Notes: generated by a model from the letters alone, not told the origin. Shown: positions 44,759 through 56,296, counted from the first letter of the stretch. The stretch is DNA of 64,000 bases from Platanthera guangdongensis (GCA_039583875.1 CM077159.1:99561707-99625706); one strand, 5' to 3'. Translations and numbers: made by a program.

Positions 44759-44770
44759 TGTTATCAAAGC
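44759..44770 (+). other. Primer-binding site of SIRE-2
   Basis: TGTTATCAAAGC, two bases after the LTR; a decayed TGGTATCAGAGC with two changes. Confidence 0.7.
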
Positions 44771-44846
44771 GAGGTTACTCAAAAAGGGACATAACAGTCT
44801 GAGTAAGATCTTGTAGGCAGAATCAGAATAATCAAGATTCAAGAAA

Positions 44847-46145
44847 ATGGGTTCTAGTGAGAATCACAAAGAGCTGGGATCCATGAAATTGTCAATCTGT
44901 AGAAAAGAGATTTTTGGCATATGGAAAGAGAGGGTTAGACTTTATATGGAAACATCTGACCCAAGAATATACATCACAGTCAAAGAAGGGCCATATGTGC
45001 CAATGAAAGTATCTATTCTGGATGCAAATCAGAGAACTCCCAAAGACTATTCAGAAATGACTAAAGATGAAATTATTCTGGCCACTATGGACAAGAGGGC
45101 CCAGAATATTATTGTTAGTGCAATTGATGATGCAACATTTCAGAATTTAATTCACTGTAAAACTTCTAAAGAAATGTGGGACACTTTAATAGTTTACATG
45201 GAGGGATCAGAAGAAGTAAGACAAGACAAGAAGTCTTTGTTAAATCAGGAATATGAAGGCTTCAGACAAGGAAAGTCTGATAGCATTACTGAATGCTACA
45301 AAAAGTTCTATAGGATAGTAAATGAATTGATGCCCTATGGAAGAGAATTCAACAACTATGAGCTGAATGATAAGTTCTTAAGATCTCTGACTAAGGACTG
45401 GGACACCAAGATTTGTGTCATTAGGGAAATGGCCAAATTAGCTGATATACCTCCTCCAACTTTGTTTGGAAAACTGTTATCTTATGAGATGCAGTTAATG
45501 GTTAGAAAGGAGGAAGAGAAGACTACTAGAGTGGAGCACAAGGAAAGAGCTGTGACCTTCAAGACTGAAGCCACTAGGAAATATAGAAGCAAGTCTCCAT
45601 CTCCACCTCAAATAGTTGCTGAGGCTGAGACAGATAATTCAGAAAGCAAGAATTCAGATAGCAGTGAAAGTGATGAAGACTTTGCTGCTTTTATAAGACA
45701 TTTTCAAAAGTTTCTGAAGAAGAAGCAATGGAGGTCTAAGCCATCCACTTCACAGATAAAAGATGACTACTATCAGAAAAGGAAGTCATCAAGGAATGAC
45801 AGAAGAAAGTCCAAGCCAAGTAAAACTACATCCTCAAAGATTGTATGCTATTATTGCAATAGACAAGGACATGTAGTGGCTGACTGTCCTGAAAAGAGGA
45901 AGGAGTCAACTGACAGAAAGAAGACACAGTATAAGGGCAAAAAGGAAAAGTCCTTTGTTGCCAAGAAAGACAAAAGTTTGACTGATCAGTCATCTTCAGA
46001 AACATATACAGAATCTGAAGCTTATATTGGTTTATTTGTTGAAGAGGAAGAAGATGAGTTCATGCAGCTAATGAACTCAATTTATGAGCATGAGGACATT
46101 CAGTGCAAAGGGCTGATGGCCTTATCTGAAGGAGACAAAATCTAG
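44847..46145 (+). CDS. gag: SIRE-2 Gag
   Basis: Open frame of 432 codons from ATG 44847 (MGSSENHKELGSMKLS). The copia Gag core comprises GIWKERVRLYMETSDPRIYI, AQNIIVSAIDDATFQNLI, SKEMWDTLIVYMEGSEEV and LLNQEYEGFRQG, plus YGREFNNYELNDKFLRSL and LLSYEMQL. A Ser/Asp/Glu-rich patch is near residues 265-290, a basic stretch near 300-335, and the zinc knuckle CYYCNRQGHVVADC at about 335-348. A basic then acidic C-terminus follows. It is the most complete gag of the Sirevirus-like elements here and the best candidate for a functional protein. Confidence 0.92.
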   Translation: MGSSENHKELGSMKLSICRKEIFGIWKERVRLYMETSDPRIYITVKEGPYVPMKVSILDANQRTPKDYSEMTKDEIILATMDKRAQNIIVSAIDDATFQNLIHCKTSKEMWDTLIVYMEGSEEVRQDKKSLLNQEYEGFRQGKSDSITECYKKFYRIVNELMPYGREFNNYELNDKFLRSLTKDWDTKICVIREMAKLADIPPPTLFGKLLSYEMQLMVRKEEEKTTRVEHKERAVTFKTEATRKYRSKSPSPPQIVAEAETDNSESKNSDSSESDEDFAAFIRHFQKFLKKKQWRSKPSTSQIKDDYYQKRKSSRNDRRKSKPSKTTSSKIVCYYCNRQGHVVADCPEKRKESTDRKKTQYKGKKEKSFVAKKDKSLTDQSSSETYTESEAYIGLFVEEEEDEFMQLMNSIYEHEDIQCKGLMALSEGDKI

Positions 46146-46884
46146 GATCAACCTTGACCAAGTAAGGTACAAAGTTGTTCTTCCAGTTCAATTTCTAGTA
46201 CTGAGTCAGAATCAGATACATCTACATCAAGTGATGTGGGTGGGTCTGAATCTGAAGGAGATATTCATCAGTTAATTGATAAATATAAGGACTTGTTGCA
46301 AGCCTTGAAGAAAAGCAAAACCTTAGACAAAACTCAGACAAAGGAAATTGCTAGTCTTAAATTGGCTGCTGCTGATTCATACAAGTTATTTGATCAGAAA
46401 CTGAATGAAATAGCCAGGCTAAAGAACATTACTGTTATTCAGATGGGTACTATTACATTTAAGAATGATCAAATTAGAAATCTAGAGGCTAGACTTCAGA
46501 AGGAGAGAGAGATTGTAAAAGTTTTTCTAAACCAAAATCTGTTTTACCTTTGATAGATGAGTTTGTACCTCATAAGGGTAAAACTGGATTGGGGTTTACA
46601 AACCTGCCGGGACAGTTAAGTCCAAATCTAAGGGCAAAGCCCCAGCATTAAACAAGAAGGCTGCAGTAGAAAATCCAGCCAGGGTTGTACCTAAACAAAG
46701 GTACAACAGGTTTGAGTGCTGGTGTTGTGGCAAGATAGGCCACTTTGTCATAGATTGTTGGCACAATTTAAGTGTCAAGGAGAGTAGCAAGCTACCTACT
46801 AGAAGAGCTACAGGTAATTTTGTTAAAAGTCAAACTAACCTGCACCAAGGACCCATGAATTATTTGGGTTCTAAGGTTAAGTAA
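46146..46884 (+). pseudogene. SIRE-2 gag extension: coiled coil and second zinc knuckle
   Basis: Same frame as gag, beyond TAG 46143-46145 and TGA 46155-46157: a Ser-rich stretch, then a coiled coil (DKYKDLLQALKKSKTLDKTQ, RLKNITVIQMG, QIRNLEARLQKEREIV). A shift near 46525 is followed by a basic linker and the second knuckle CWCCGKIGHFVIDC (about 46720-46761). All Sirevirus-like copies here have this second, Trp-containing knuckle. A stop near 46882 precedes protease. Confidence 0.75.
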
Positions 46885-46890
46885 TCTGTT

Positions 46891-49800
46891 TTGCAGGTGA
46901 GTCCAAGTGGCCATGCCCCTATATGGTACTTGGACAGTGGATGTTCCAGGCACATGACTGGAACTAGGGGGTTGCTGGAGGACTATACACCAATCAAGGA
47001 TGGCACTAAAGTTACCTTTGGTGGTTCAGAAAAAGGAATCATCAAAGGCTTTGGTAACATTTCTAGTAACCAAATTAAAATTACTCAAATGGCTTATGTA
47101 AAGGGTTTGAAACATAACCTCATTAACATAAGCCAGCTGAGTGATTTAGGATATGACATCTCATTTGTCAAGGATGGTTGTCATATCAAAAGGTCAAGTG
47201 ATCAAAAGATCATTCTGACAGGATATAGGAAGAGAAATGTCTATTGTCTAGACATTATGTGTGAGAACATTGTTTTTCCTATTTGTCTTGTAGCTGATGA
47301 GAAAGTATCACATTGTGTTAAATGGCACAAGAGGCTGGCTCATCTTAACTATAAGACAATTGGCCAACTCTTTAGCAAAGAGTTAGTGAGGAATGGTCCT
47401 CAGGTTAAGTGTATCAAGGATGAGATATGCTCAGCTTGTCAAAAAGGCAAGCAGATCAAATCCACCTTTCATAGCCTTGAGAACAAAGATGTTGTGAGGT
47501 GTCTATACTTCTTGCATATTGTTTTTTTAGTCCTATGCCAGTTCACAGCCTAGGTAGGAAGGTCTACACATTTGTGGTTGTAGATGACTATTCAAGGTTT
47601 ACATGGGTGTTCTTCCTTAGACAAAAATCTGAAACCCCAAGTATCTTATATAGTTTTGTTAAACAAATTCAGAATGAATTGGACAGTACAGTGGTCAAAA
47701 TCAGAAGTGACCATGGTACTGAATTTCAGTCTGACAGTATGACAAAACTGTGTGAAGAATTTGGAATTTTTCAGGAATTTGCCTCACCAAGAACACCTCA
47801 GCAAAATGGTATTGCTGAAAGGAAAACTAGAACCTTGATAGAGGTTGGTAGAACCCTATTGAGTGACACATCTCTCCCAGAATATTTCTGGGCTGAGGCA
47901 GTAAACACTGCTTGTCATGTAATTAATAGGGCTACTATCACCAAGAGCCATAAGAAGACCCCCTATGAGATTGTGAAGGGCAGAAAACCAAATTTATCCT
48001 ATTTCAGGATCTTTGGTTGTCAGTGCTATATCTTTAACAATGGTAAGTCTTATCTAACCAAGTTTGCTGCCAAATCCCAAGAGGAGATCTTTGTTGGGTA
48101 CAGCAATAATAGTAAGGCTTATAGGGTCTACAACTTGATTACTCAAGTTGTAGAAGAGTCTGTTCATGTAGTTTTTGATGAAGCTAGACTTATTAACAAT
48201 GAATTGTCAAGAAGTATTTGCAGCTCTATAGGTGTAACTGAGAAGATGGACAAGCTTACCTTATCAGAGGGTTCTTCTGCATGTCAGCAAGTGGAAGATA
48301 GTGGCTGTTGTCCAGGGGGAGTACAAGATACTCCTGATGCTGAAGAAGACCAAGAGATGCAGCTGAATGAAGAGACTGAAGGTGTACAACCTGAAGACAG
48401 GCTGTCTCCAGCAAACAGACATTTAAAGGATCATCCAGCCAATCAAATAATTGGAGATCCTAGACAAGGGGTGCAAACAAAGAGCATGAATCTAAGTACA
48501 GTTCTTTACTCCAGTTTTCTATCCCAAGTGGAGCCAAAAAAAGTTTGAAGAAGCTATCCTAGACTCTCATTGGATTGAGGCCATGAAAGAGGAGCTGAAT
48601 CAATTCAAAAGATGCAAGGTCTGGGAGCTAGTTCCTAAACCCAAGGACCACAACATTATTGGAACTAAGTGGATCTTTAGGAATAAGTTGGATGAGAATG
48701 GAATCATCATAAAGAATAAAGCTAGACTTGTTGCAAATGGATATAGGCAGGAAGAAGGTATTGATTTTGATCAAACCTTTGCTCCAGTAGCAAGACTGGA
48801 AGCAATAAGGATGTTCCTTGCCTATGCAACATTTCAAGGATTTAAGGTATATCAAATGGATGTTAAGTCAGCTTTTCTGAATGGAAATTTGAAGGAAGAA
48901 GTCTATGTAGAGCAGCCATCAGGTTTTGTTGATTCTCTTAAACCTGATTATGTATATAGACTTAGGAAGGCTTTGTATGGGTTAAAACAAGCCCCAAGGG
49001 CTTGGTATGAAACCCTGTCTAGTTTCCTCATTGTGAATAAATTCTCAAGGGGGAAAATAGACAAGACTCTATTCCTTAGGGAATCCAGAGGCAAGATTAT
49101 CTTAGTCCAAATATATGTAGATGACATAATATTTGGGTCTACATAAAGTAGTCTTTGCAGAAAGTTTGCAAAACTTATGCAAGGACAATTTGAAATGAGC
49201 AGTATGGGGGAACTTAAGTTCTTCTTGGGTCTCCAAGTTAGACAGACTAAAGATGGATTATCCATATGCCAGTCTAAGTTCACCCTAGAGTTGATAAGGA
49301 AGTATGGTATGGAATCATCCACTACCATGAAAACTCCTATGGGGTCAACAATGTCTCTAAGCAAAGATGATGCAGGGAAACCTGTAGATGAAACTTTGTA
49401 TAGAGGGATAGTTGGCTCCCTACTGTATTTGACTGCTAGTAGACCAGATATCATGTATGCTACATGTGTCTGTGCTAGGTACCAAGCTTGCCCTAAAGAA
49501 TCTCATTTGACAGCAGTCAAAAGAATTTTGAGATATCTTAAGGGCACACCTTATCTAGGCCTTTGGTACCCTAGGAATGGAGATTTTGAACTGACAGGTT
49601 ATTCAGATGCAGATTTTGCAGGCTGCAAGGAAGATAGGAAGAGTACCACAGGAACCTGTCAATTTCTAGGAGGAAGGCTGGTATCATGGAGTAGCAAGAA
49701 GCAAACTAGTGTGGCTATCTCCACAGCAGAGTCAGAGTATGTGGCTGTAGGAAGTTGCTGTGCTCAACTTCTATGGATTCAACATCAGCTAGAAGATTAT

Positions 49801-50058
49801 GGTATTCAAGTAAGTAGAACACCTTTATTTTGTGATTCTACAAGTGCCATTTCTATTGCAAATAATCCTGTCTCCCATAGTAGGACTAAGCACATAGAAA
49901 TTAAATACCATTTTCTAAGAGAACATGTAAAAAAAGAAGTCATTTCCCTAGAGTATGTTAAGACAGATAATCAGTTAGCTGATATGTTTACTAAGCCCTT
50001 AGATTAAACCAAATTCAATAAGTTTAAAATTGAATTAGGTATGATAAACTTAGAATAG
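46891..50058 (+). pseudogene. pol: SIRE-2 pol (protease, integrase, RT, RNase H)
   Basis: The protease has WYLDSGCSRHMTG (about 46924-46962). The GAG-preintegrase region reads WHKRLAHLNYKTIGQL, CSACQKGKQ. A frameshift near 47510 leads to integrase (VVDDYSRFTWVFFLRQK, IRSDHGTEF, RTPQQNGIAERKTRTL). A run of A at 48536-48543 shifts the frame before RT ([64 protein letters not shown]). TAA 49144-49146 is in frame. RNase H shows [29 protein letters not shown] and SRTKHIEIKYHFLRE. TAA 50005-50007 cuts the last codons before the natural end at 50058. Few lesions for its length. Confidence 0.93.
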
Positions 50059-50556
50059 TTTACAAAAAATTGGCTAAGTAAAATAGTGTCGACACACAGA
50101 GTTGTCTGTGTCGACACATAGAAGTGGTGTCGACATTTCAGAGAAATGGTGTCGACATATCTAGGAAGTCTGTGTCGACACTTCAGATAATTAGTGTCGA
50201 CACATGCAGTGTAGGTGTCGACACATCCAGGGTGGTGTCGACACTTAGGATTTACACAGAATTCGTCTAGTAGAGTCTCAACTAAGTGTCGAGCTGAGAT
50301 ATATAAGTGTCAACCCCTATATTCTGTCGACTATACTTGTGTCGACACATAGTTGTCGAGACATTAGAAGTAAGTGTCGACACTTATCAACAGTGTCGAC
50401 ACCTTTCAAGTAATTTGACGCGCCTTTTCACCTTCAATTTCAGAAATGTATAAATAGGTTTTCACCATTGTTTGTCGACACGCTCACCTTAGTTTCGAGA
50501 CCAAACTTGTGTGTCGACATCTCTCTTCTATAAATTCAAAATTTCTTCAAACCCTA
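50059..50556 (+). promoter_or_regulatory. Putative internal ORF3 promoter of SIRE-2
   Basis: The spacer between pol and ORF3 holds about a dozen GTCGAC cores, mostly GTGTCGACAC (50087-50520), the LTR motif of this element. They are followed by TATAAATAGG at 50449-50458, about 100 bp before the ORF3 ATG at 50557. Motif identity with the LTR and the order array-TATA-ORF suggest a second promoter. No transcript data are available here. Confidence 0.55.
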
Positions 50557-50719
50557 ATGGCGCCCAAGCTAGAAGAGAACATTAATGAAGGATATGAGCT
50601 CGTGCGACACGCCTTTGATGACGCGGAACCAGAAATCCAAGGTGTGGTAACCCTAATTGCGGAGACTGGATTAGAGTATCTTGTATCAGAACCAATCAAG
50701 ATCTGGAAGAAGGAGGTCC
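50557..50719 (+). pseudogene. SIRE-2 ORF3, N-terminal part
   Basis: ATG 50557 (MAPKLEENINEGYELVRHAF). Corresponding N-terminal blocks are found at 36796 (SIRE-1) and 54523 on the minus strand (SIRE-3, MAPRTTAGLVTGCELVRTGF). The frame is cut by SIRE-3 after 54 codons and resumes in phase at 57827, past the GGTCC duplication. Confidence 0.8.
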
Positions 50720-52245
50720 TGAAAGTCCACTTAGTGTCAACTACCTTCACCTATGGGGGGGAATAGGTGTCTTGCAGCGTTTTTGCGGAATTAAAGTCGT
50801 ACCTGCACAAGAAAACAAAACAACACAGCACAGAAAGGACACAAGCAAATTATAGTGGTTCCCCGATTTGGGTACATCCACTTTCCCCCTTAGACCTATC
50901 TCCCAACCAGGGACGACTCGGTCACTTCACCAACAGGATTGAAATCCAATCCTTGCCCTAACGGAAGGAACCCTTCCACACGTAGGAGTCACCACTCCCA
51001 CAACACGGGTTGCACCCAACCCTTACAACTAGGGACCAATCGGTCCGTTACAAAGCAATTGAAAATAGATTGTATAAGAAATACAAACAACTTATGGAGA
51101 CTAAGGTGTCCCTCTTCGTTCGATGACGTGTTCTTGAAGTCAACGAAGAGTCCACAACCCTAGATCTCACTTGGAGAGAATCTCCCCGAAACTGGCGGCG
51201 GCAAGAAGGACGGCGGCTTGGTTCTCAGGATCGGCGGCGACAACGGCGTGCTGCGGCTGTTCTTTGGAGATTCAATTTTCGTAGCAAAGCTAGCAAGGTC
51301 TTCCAACGGTCACACTAGGATCGATCGTCTCGATCGATTCGGAAGGGGAAGGTTTTCCCGATCGACGAATCAAGAGACAAAGGATCTCTGGTTAGACGCG
51401 TGAGACGTTGTGCCTGGCTGAGATTCTGTTGCCGGGAGATCAGGAAGAAACCACGATCAAAGATGGCGATCAACTGGCACGAGCAGCGATGGCGGCGGAG
51501 CAAGTTTCACGATCTAGGTCACGTCGGCGGCTCGGCTTCTTCTTTTCAAATTTCTTATATTCGTATTTCTGTCTTCTCTTCTTTTTTACTATTCAAAAAT
51601 ACAGATGTATTTATACATTAGGTCTTTAAGATGACCGTTATGGGCCCCACCAACAAGAAACCTCAAGCCCGGTTCAAAACAGCGCCTTGACATTTGATCC
51701 GGTCCAGCGTGCTGCTGAAATTCTCCTAAGGCAAAATCGGCGAGAATCGAAGGTGATTCTCGTCGAATCGGCGAGAATCAGCCAGTGATTCTCGACGATT
51801 TTGACTTAGCGACAGATTTGCACGCTCTGATTTAGCCGGATAGAGACGGCGAGAATCAGCCAGTGATTCTCGACGAATCGGCAAGAATCACTTGGTGATT
51901 CTCGTCGATTATTACTTAGATGATTTTTCGTCTTTCCACCAATGAGCTGCTCTTTGACCCATCCTTGCTCCTTGTCTGCTCTTGCATTATCACAGCCCTG
52001 TACTTGAAAATAAGTACACTCCAATAGAGAGAGTACACGTAGGCCAACACACTGATCTGCTCAACGAGGGATTACGTCGCGCAGACCCGTGTATATTGAC
52101 CTACTGCACCCTGACATTGGTGTGTACTTACCGTGGAATAACTGCAAGCACAACTTAAAAGATTTCATCAAATACATTGTCTATTTACCTTAGCTTGTTC
52201 AGGGGCTTCTTCAAATCAGGTACGTTGTGGATACAATACCCAACA
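50720..52245 (-). repeat. SIRE-3 3' LTR (1526 bp)
   Basis: Plus-strand ends TGAAAGTCCAC and ATACCCAACA. It holds GATTCTCG/CGAGAATC inverted repeats at about 51735-51905 (CGGCGAGAATC, GATTCTCGTCGA). A TATAAATAC-type box on the minus strand is near 51607-51618. Confidence 0.95.
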
Positions 52246-52260
52246 ATCTCCCCCTATTTG
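52246..52260 (-). other. Polypurine tract of SIRE-3
   Basis: Plus-strand ATCTCCCCCTATTTG, i.e. CAAATAGGGGGAGAT on the minus strand, adjacent to the 3' LTR. Confidence 0.88.
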
Positions 52261-52330
52261 AAGAAGCCTAAACCCTACAAGCTAAGGTGAATAGAGCGTA
52301 TGGGAATGAAAATCATAAACTTAAAATTGA

Positions 52331-52450
52331 GTTGAGAGAGATATTCATTACCAATACCAATTTCTTGAGAGTTGAGAGAGATATTCATTACCAATACCAA
52401 TTTCTTGAGAGTTGAGAGAGATATTCATTACCAATACCAATTTCTTGAGA
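52331..52450. repeat. 40-bp tandem repeat, three copies
   Basis: GTTGAGAGAGATATTCATTA begins at 52331, 52371 and 52411; the three 40-bp units are identical over nearly their whole length, in the SIRE-3 region between RNase H and the 3' LTR. Confidence 0.93.
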
Positions 52451-52629
52451 GCAAACTTGGAGCCACCTTAGCCTTAGCCGAGAGGGTAATCTCCCCCTTT
52501 TCGGCTTCTGCAAATCTGGGTCTGTTGCATTTGACCCCTTGCTTCCCCTCAGTTCTTGCACCTGTGCTCACACTTGAGTTCCTGGCAGAGGCTCCCCCTA
52601 GATGCACGAGCCTAGAGCTTCTGTAATCT

Positions 52630-53290
52630 TCATTCCTCATAGTTTAGCATCCCCAATTCAGTTTTGAAAAGACTGAACTTGGCTTCGTCTATGGGCTTTG
52701 TGAAAATATCTGCAATCTGTTTGTCCGTGGGGACATAACAGAGAGAGATGTCGTTGTTCTCCACGTGCTCCCGAATGAAGTGGTAGCGCACTTCAATATG
52801 CTTCGTTCTGCTGTGCGATATCGGATTGTTGGCAATTGCAATTGCACTGGAGGAGTCGCAGTACATTGGTACTTCCTTGAACTGAAGGTCGTAGTCGGCT
52901 AACTGGTTTCTGATCCATAGGAGTTGTGCGCAACAGCTGCCTGCCGAGATGTACTCAGACTCTGCTGTGGAGGTTGCTGCACAGTTCTGCTTCTTGCTGT
53001 TCCATGAGATAAGCCTTCTTCTGAGGAATTGACACGTCCCGGAAGTGCTCTTCCTGTCATCCCTACTCCCTGGGGGTTGAGCGACGTATACTTCCTCTTT
53101 CAGGTCTCCGTTCAAGAATGCTGATTTCACATCCATTTGATAGACTGTGAATCCTTTTGGGAAGCATACGCCAGGAACAATCTGATTTCCTCGAGCCTTG
53201 CCACTGGTGCAAAGGTCTGGTCGAAGTCAATCCCCTCCTCCTGTCTGTAACCTTGAGCCACCAGCCTGGTCTTATTCTTCAGCAGATTCA
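52630..53290 (-). pseudogene. pol: SIRE-3 RT fragment fused to RNase H
   Basis: Read from 53290 down: [38 protein letters not shown], a frameshift, then [18 protein letters not shown] and AQPPG. The next residues are [15 protein letters not shown], so everything from the RT middle (including YVDD) to the RNase H start is deleted in frame. RNase H then reads [35 protein letters not shown] and [18 protein letters not shown]. No polymerase active site remains. Confidence 0.88.
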
Positions 53291-54523
53291 CTTGTAGAGC
53301 TGGACACTTGCACAGTCTCTAAAGGGGGAATATTTACAGCATCAGTGGATTTCTCAGAAGTACTTAACAGCCTCTGCTGAGAGGACTCCCCCTCCACTGT
53401 TGCACTAGTTTTCTCAGGAACTATCTGAGGAGCTTGCTTTTCAGATGGAACTTCAGTGTCGTCCTGAGGCTCCATTACTTCCTGTCTCTCATTTCCTTCT
53501 TCCTCATCCTCATCATCCATGATGTCATTCACAACTGCATCATCGTCCAAACCTTCCTCATCATTCTCCTCTACATCACCTCCGGCTCCTAGATCATTCA
53601 CGTTCAGGGCCGCCTCATTTTCCACCACATCTTCACTTTCTTCTTGCAGATCCGCAATTACATCTCTAGATATCTGAGAGATGCCAGATATGACATTAGC
53701 AGAAGCGGGTAGAGTCTCCCCCTTAATTCCTGCAGTCAGTGCATCAGGAACTTCACTGGGAATAGCCACGAAATCTGCTACAGTTCTATCCTCGGTAGGA
53801 GATTCTTCTTGTTCTACTACCACTGCAGCCTGCCCGATGCGTCGCTCCCATCTGTCAAATACGCTGGAGTCCATTTTCTTCAAATAATGCAATGGAACTC
53901 CTTTACTCATGTCGAACCTATCTCCGTTCAACTGATTAAGATATAGGCTGATGATTCTTCCAAAACTTGGAGATCTGAGAGTGTCCTTAATCTTCTTAAA
54001 AAGCATAGCCCCCAGTTGAATCTCTTTCTGCAGACAATCGCCATAAGAATCTTGAACATGTCAGCTGAGATGTGGTCATGTGAGCCGGGTTTGCATATCA
54101 GTACTTTCCCAATGATGTCGGACAAGAGTTTCCCCTCCTCATTCATTTCTTTTCACTTTATCGATCTGGTTCCTCTAGCTAGTCCACAGAATAATAATAT
54201 CCTGGCTTTATCATGTTCCTCCAGATAATCCTCGTGCTCAGAACCGGTGAGCTGCAAGTATTGGGTCAGTTTGCTTGCAGACATCTTGATCCTTGCACCT
54301 GCAACCGTACTCTTGATGATAGAGTCTTCATTCCGAAGTTTGGCAGTTGCGAAGAACTCCATCAATTCCTTGTCCAAAATTTTGCAGGGTGCTCCAGTAT
54401 AAAAGAGAGTCCAGCCTCTTCAAGCATGATGATGATGTTTCTGAACTCATCTGAGGCATGTGAGAACCCGGTTCGAACCAACTCACATCCAGTGACCAGG
54501 CCGGCGGTGGTCCTTGGAGCCAT
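53272..54523 (-). pseudogene. SIRE-3 ORF3, located between gag and RT
   Basis: Start ATG at 54523-54521 (MAPRTTAGLVTGCELVRTGF, then FRNIIIMLEEAGLSFILEHP). A frameshift near 54370 is followed by MDKELMEFFATAKLRNEDSI. KLLSDIIGKVLICKPGSHDH comes next, then, after another break, FKKIKDTLRSPSFGRIISLY, VPLHYLKKMDSSVFDRWERR and a long acidic tail ending at about 53272. It lacks the C-terminal coiled coil and KYFPKP block of SIRE-1/SIRE-2. It abuts the RT fragment without spacer, in the reverse of the usual pol-then-ORF3 order. Confidence 0.8.
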
Positions 54524-54662
54524 TGCAAACCATTGTAGATAGTACTTCTGTTATTTCAGATACTTGTTCCAATTCATTCTTGAAACATCTTCTGTCTAGT
54601 TCCCATCATATTTACGGGAACCTAGACTACCCTGCAAAAGAGTGTTACCTTACCTTAGGAAC

Positions 54663-55517
54663 CTAATATGTATTGGGTCCTAGGTTTTTGTTAGCATAAA
54701 AACTCGAATGCCTTCCCTCAGAAATCCTGTCAGGAAGACTACCTCTTCCCAGAAGAGGTGGATAAGCCCTTGCCCTTGACACAGAGGGGTTGTGCCAACA
54801 GTCTATGGCAAAGTGTCCCACCTTGCCACAACACCAACACGTGTGAATGTTGTACCTCCGTTTCTGACCTGATCCAGTGACTGAGGTAGTCATGGTCCTA
54901 GGTCTAAACAGGATAGAGCCGGATCTGCTCACAAAATTGCCTCTTCCACCGTGACACTTGGAAGGGTGGAAGGAATGCATGTAGCGAGCGTCATGAGGCC
55001 TGGGAGGTGGTGCCTTCCTTTCAGTCAGCACCCTTCCAGAGGCCCAATGAGAACTAACTGCATGACTTCTAACCTCCCTTTCCTGTGTCCTAGGGTGGTG
55101 AGAAGCGCACTGAGAGCTGATACCAGCAGATTCATGTCGAGTTGGGGCAGTGGCCGAGAATACAAAGGGTTCAGAATGAGCCTTAGGTATTCTCTCAAGG
55201 GTGGCCATGACAGCCCTTGCACTATGGGTGTCTCCACATGAGGGAAGATCACCCTTGCAGTGACCACGGTTGTTCCTGTGATCATACCTGAAGGCATGAT
55301 GAGTATCCTTCCTGCCTGGAGTGGGGGGTCTGAATACCATTTCCCCATTTCCCCATGAATTGATAATTCGGGAGATCCACCCATTTTCTTCCTTTATCTT
55401 GATAGCATCAACCTTGGAAAAGTTGGATACTATCCTTTTCTCATTCTCTAGACTACTCTCTAGATCTGAGATTTTAGAGTCCTTAACCTTGTAGGATGCC
55501 AATTGGAGAACCAACAA
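54663..55517 (-). pseudogene. SIRE-3 knuckle region
   Basis: Frame of 284 codons beginning with coiled coil (SYKVKDSKISDLESSLENEK), a His/Arg-rich middle and the knuckle CWCCGKVGHFAIDC (about 54800-54841), then an RNA-binding-like basic tail. It corresponds to 46236-46884 in SIRE-2. The middle differs strongly from the other copies. It could still be expressed as a nucleocapsid-like protein; unproven. Confidence 0.7.
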
Positions 55518-55538
55518 AATCTTCAGCCGAGCAATCTC

Positions 55539-56222
55539 CTAAGCTTGCTCCTCAACAAGTAGGTTGCTTTTCTGAAGGGCTCTCTTCAGGGAATCAGGAT
55601 TTTCTGAAGGGTAACAATTCCTGTCTTCAGAAACTTCAAGAGAAAAGGGGCAAGATGAAGAAGTTACCTGCTCTTCAGAGTTACTGTTACTATCGCCAGA
55701 GACCGTTATGTCAGCTTCATCAGAACTGCTTTCCTCAATTTCTTCTTCAGTCTCTGACAAGGACACCGGAGCCCTGATGCTGTCCGATTGATCCTTGCCT
55801 TCATCCTCAGAGGAGAGGACCCCCACATAGGATTCATCCTCTTGCTGACAGCAGATCCCTGCTTTCTCTGATCCCTCCATGAGATCTGAGATGGTTACCC
55901 ACATAGAGTTGGTCGTCCCACACTTTTCCAATCTAGATCGAGAAGGTCCAGACCAGACATCCATGATGATCTGACGAATCATCTTGTCCTGATTAAATAA
56001 TGAGAGTTCAGTCTCCGACATCTCAGTAATACACTTGGGAATTTGGATATCCTTTCCAGAGCTGGAGGTCTTCATAGGAATGAATGGACCCTCTTCCAAG
56101 ATGAGAGATGCTCGAGGATCGATAGCCTCCAAGTGATCAGACACTCTCATCTTCCAGATGGGATAATACTCCTTTGTGCACGTTGGAAGTCTTAGTGGAG
56201 AGATCCCATGATCCAGCTCCAT
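55539..56222 (-). pseudogene. gag: SIRE-3 gag, internally deleted
   Basis: MELDHGISPLRLPTCTKEYY, then MRVSDHLEAIDPRASLILEE and MWVTISDLMEGSEK match the N-terminal Gag core. It then jumps to QEDESYVGVLSSEDEG, the acidic C-terminal part. The intervening core and first zinc knuckle are lost, but the frame is open over 227 codons. It continues as a Glu/Ser-rich tail. Confidence 0.8.
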
Positions 56223-56283
56223 GCTTTTGACACTGGTGGCAGGATTCTACTCAAGTTGTGAACCTTTTTGATGAGTAACCTCC

Positions 56284-56294
56284 CTCTGATACCA
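56284..56294 (-). other. Primer-binding site of SIRE-3
   Basis: CTCTGATACCA on the plus strand (TGGTATCAGAG on the minus strand), matching initiator tRNA-Met; two bases from the 5' LTR. Confidence 0.9.
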
Positions 56295-56296
56295 CT

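Noticed and set aside
46861..46900. Short intron between knuckle region and protease (AAGGT...TTTTGCAGG, also in SIRE-3 at 54618-54660)
   Set aside because: Only about 27-31 bases between the sites, below the minimum for plant introns; conservation is more simply coding ancestry.
50939..51629. ORFs in SIRE-3 LTRs (50767-51629 and 56343-57364), including Arg-rich ones
   Set aside because: Duplicate between the two LTRs, differ in frame and length, and match no retroelement protein.
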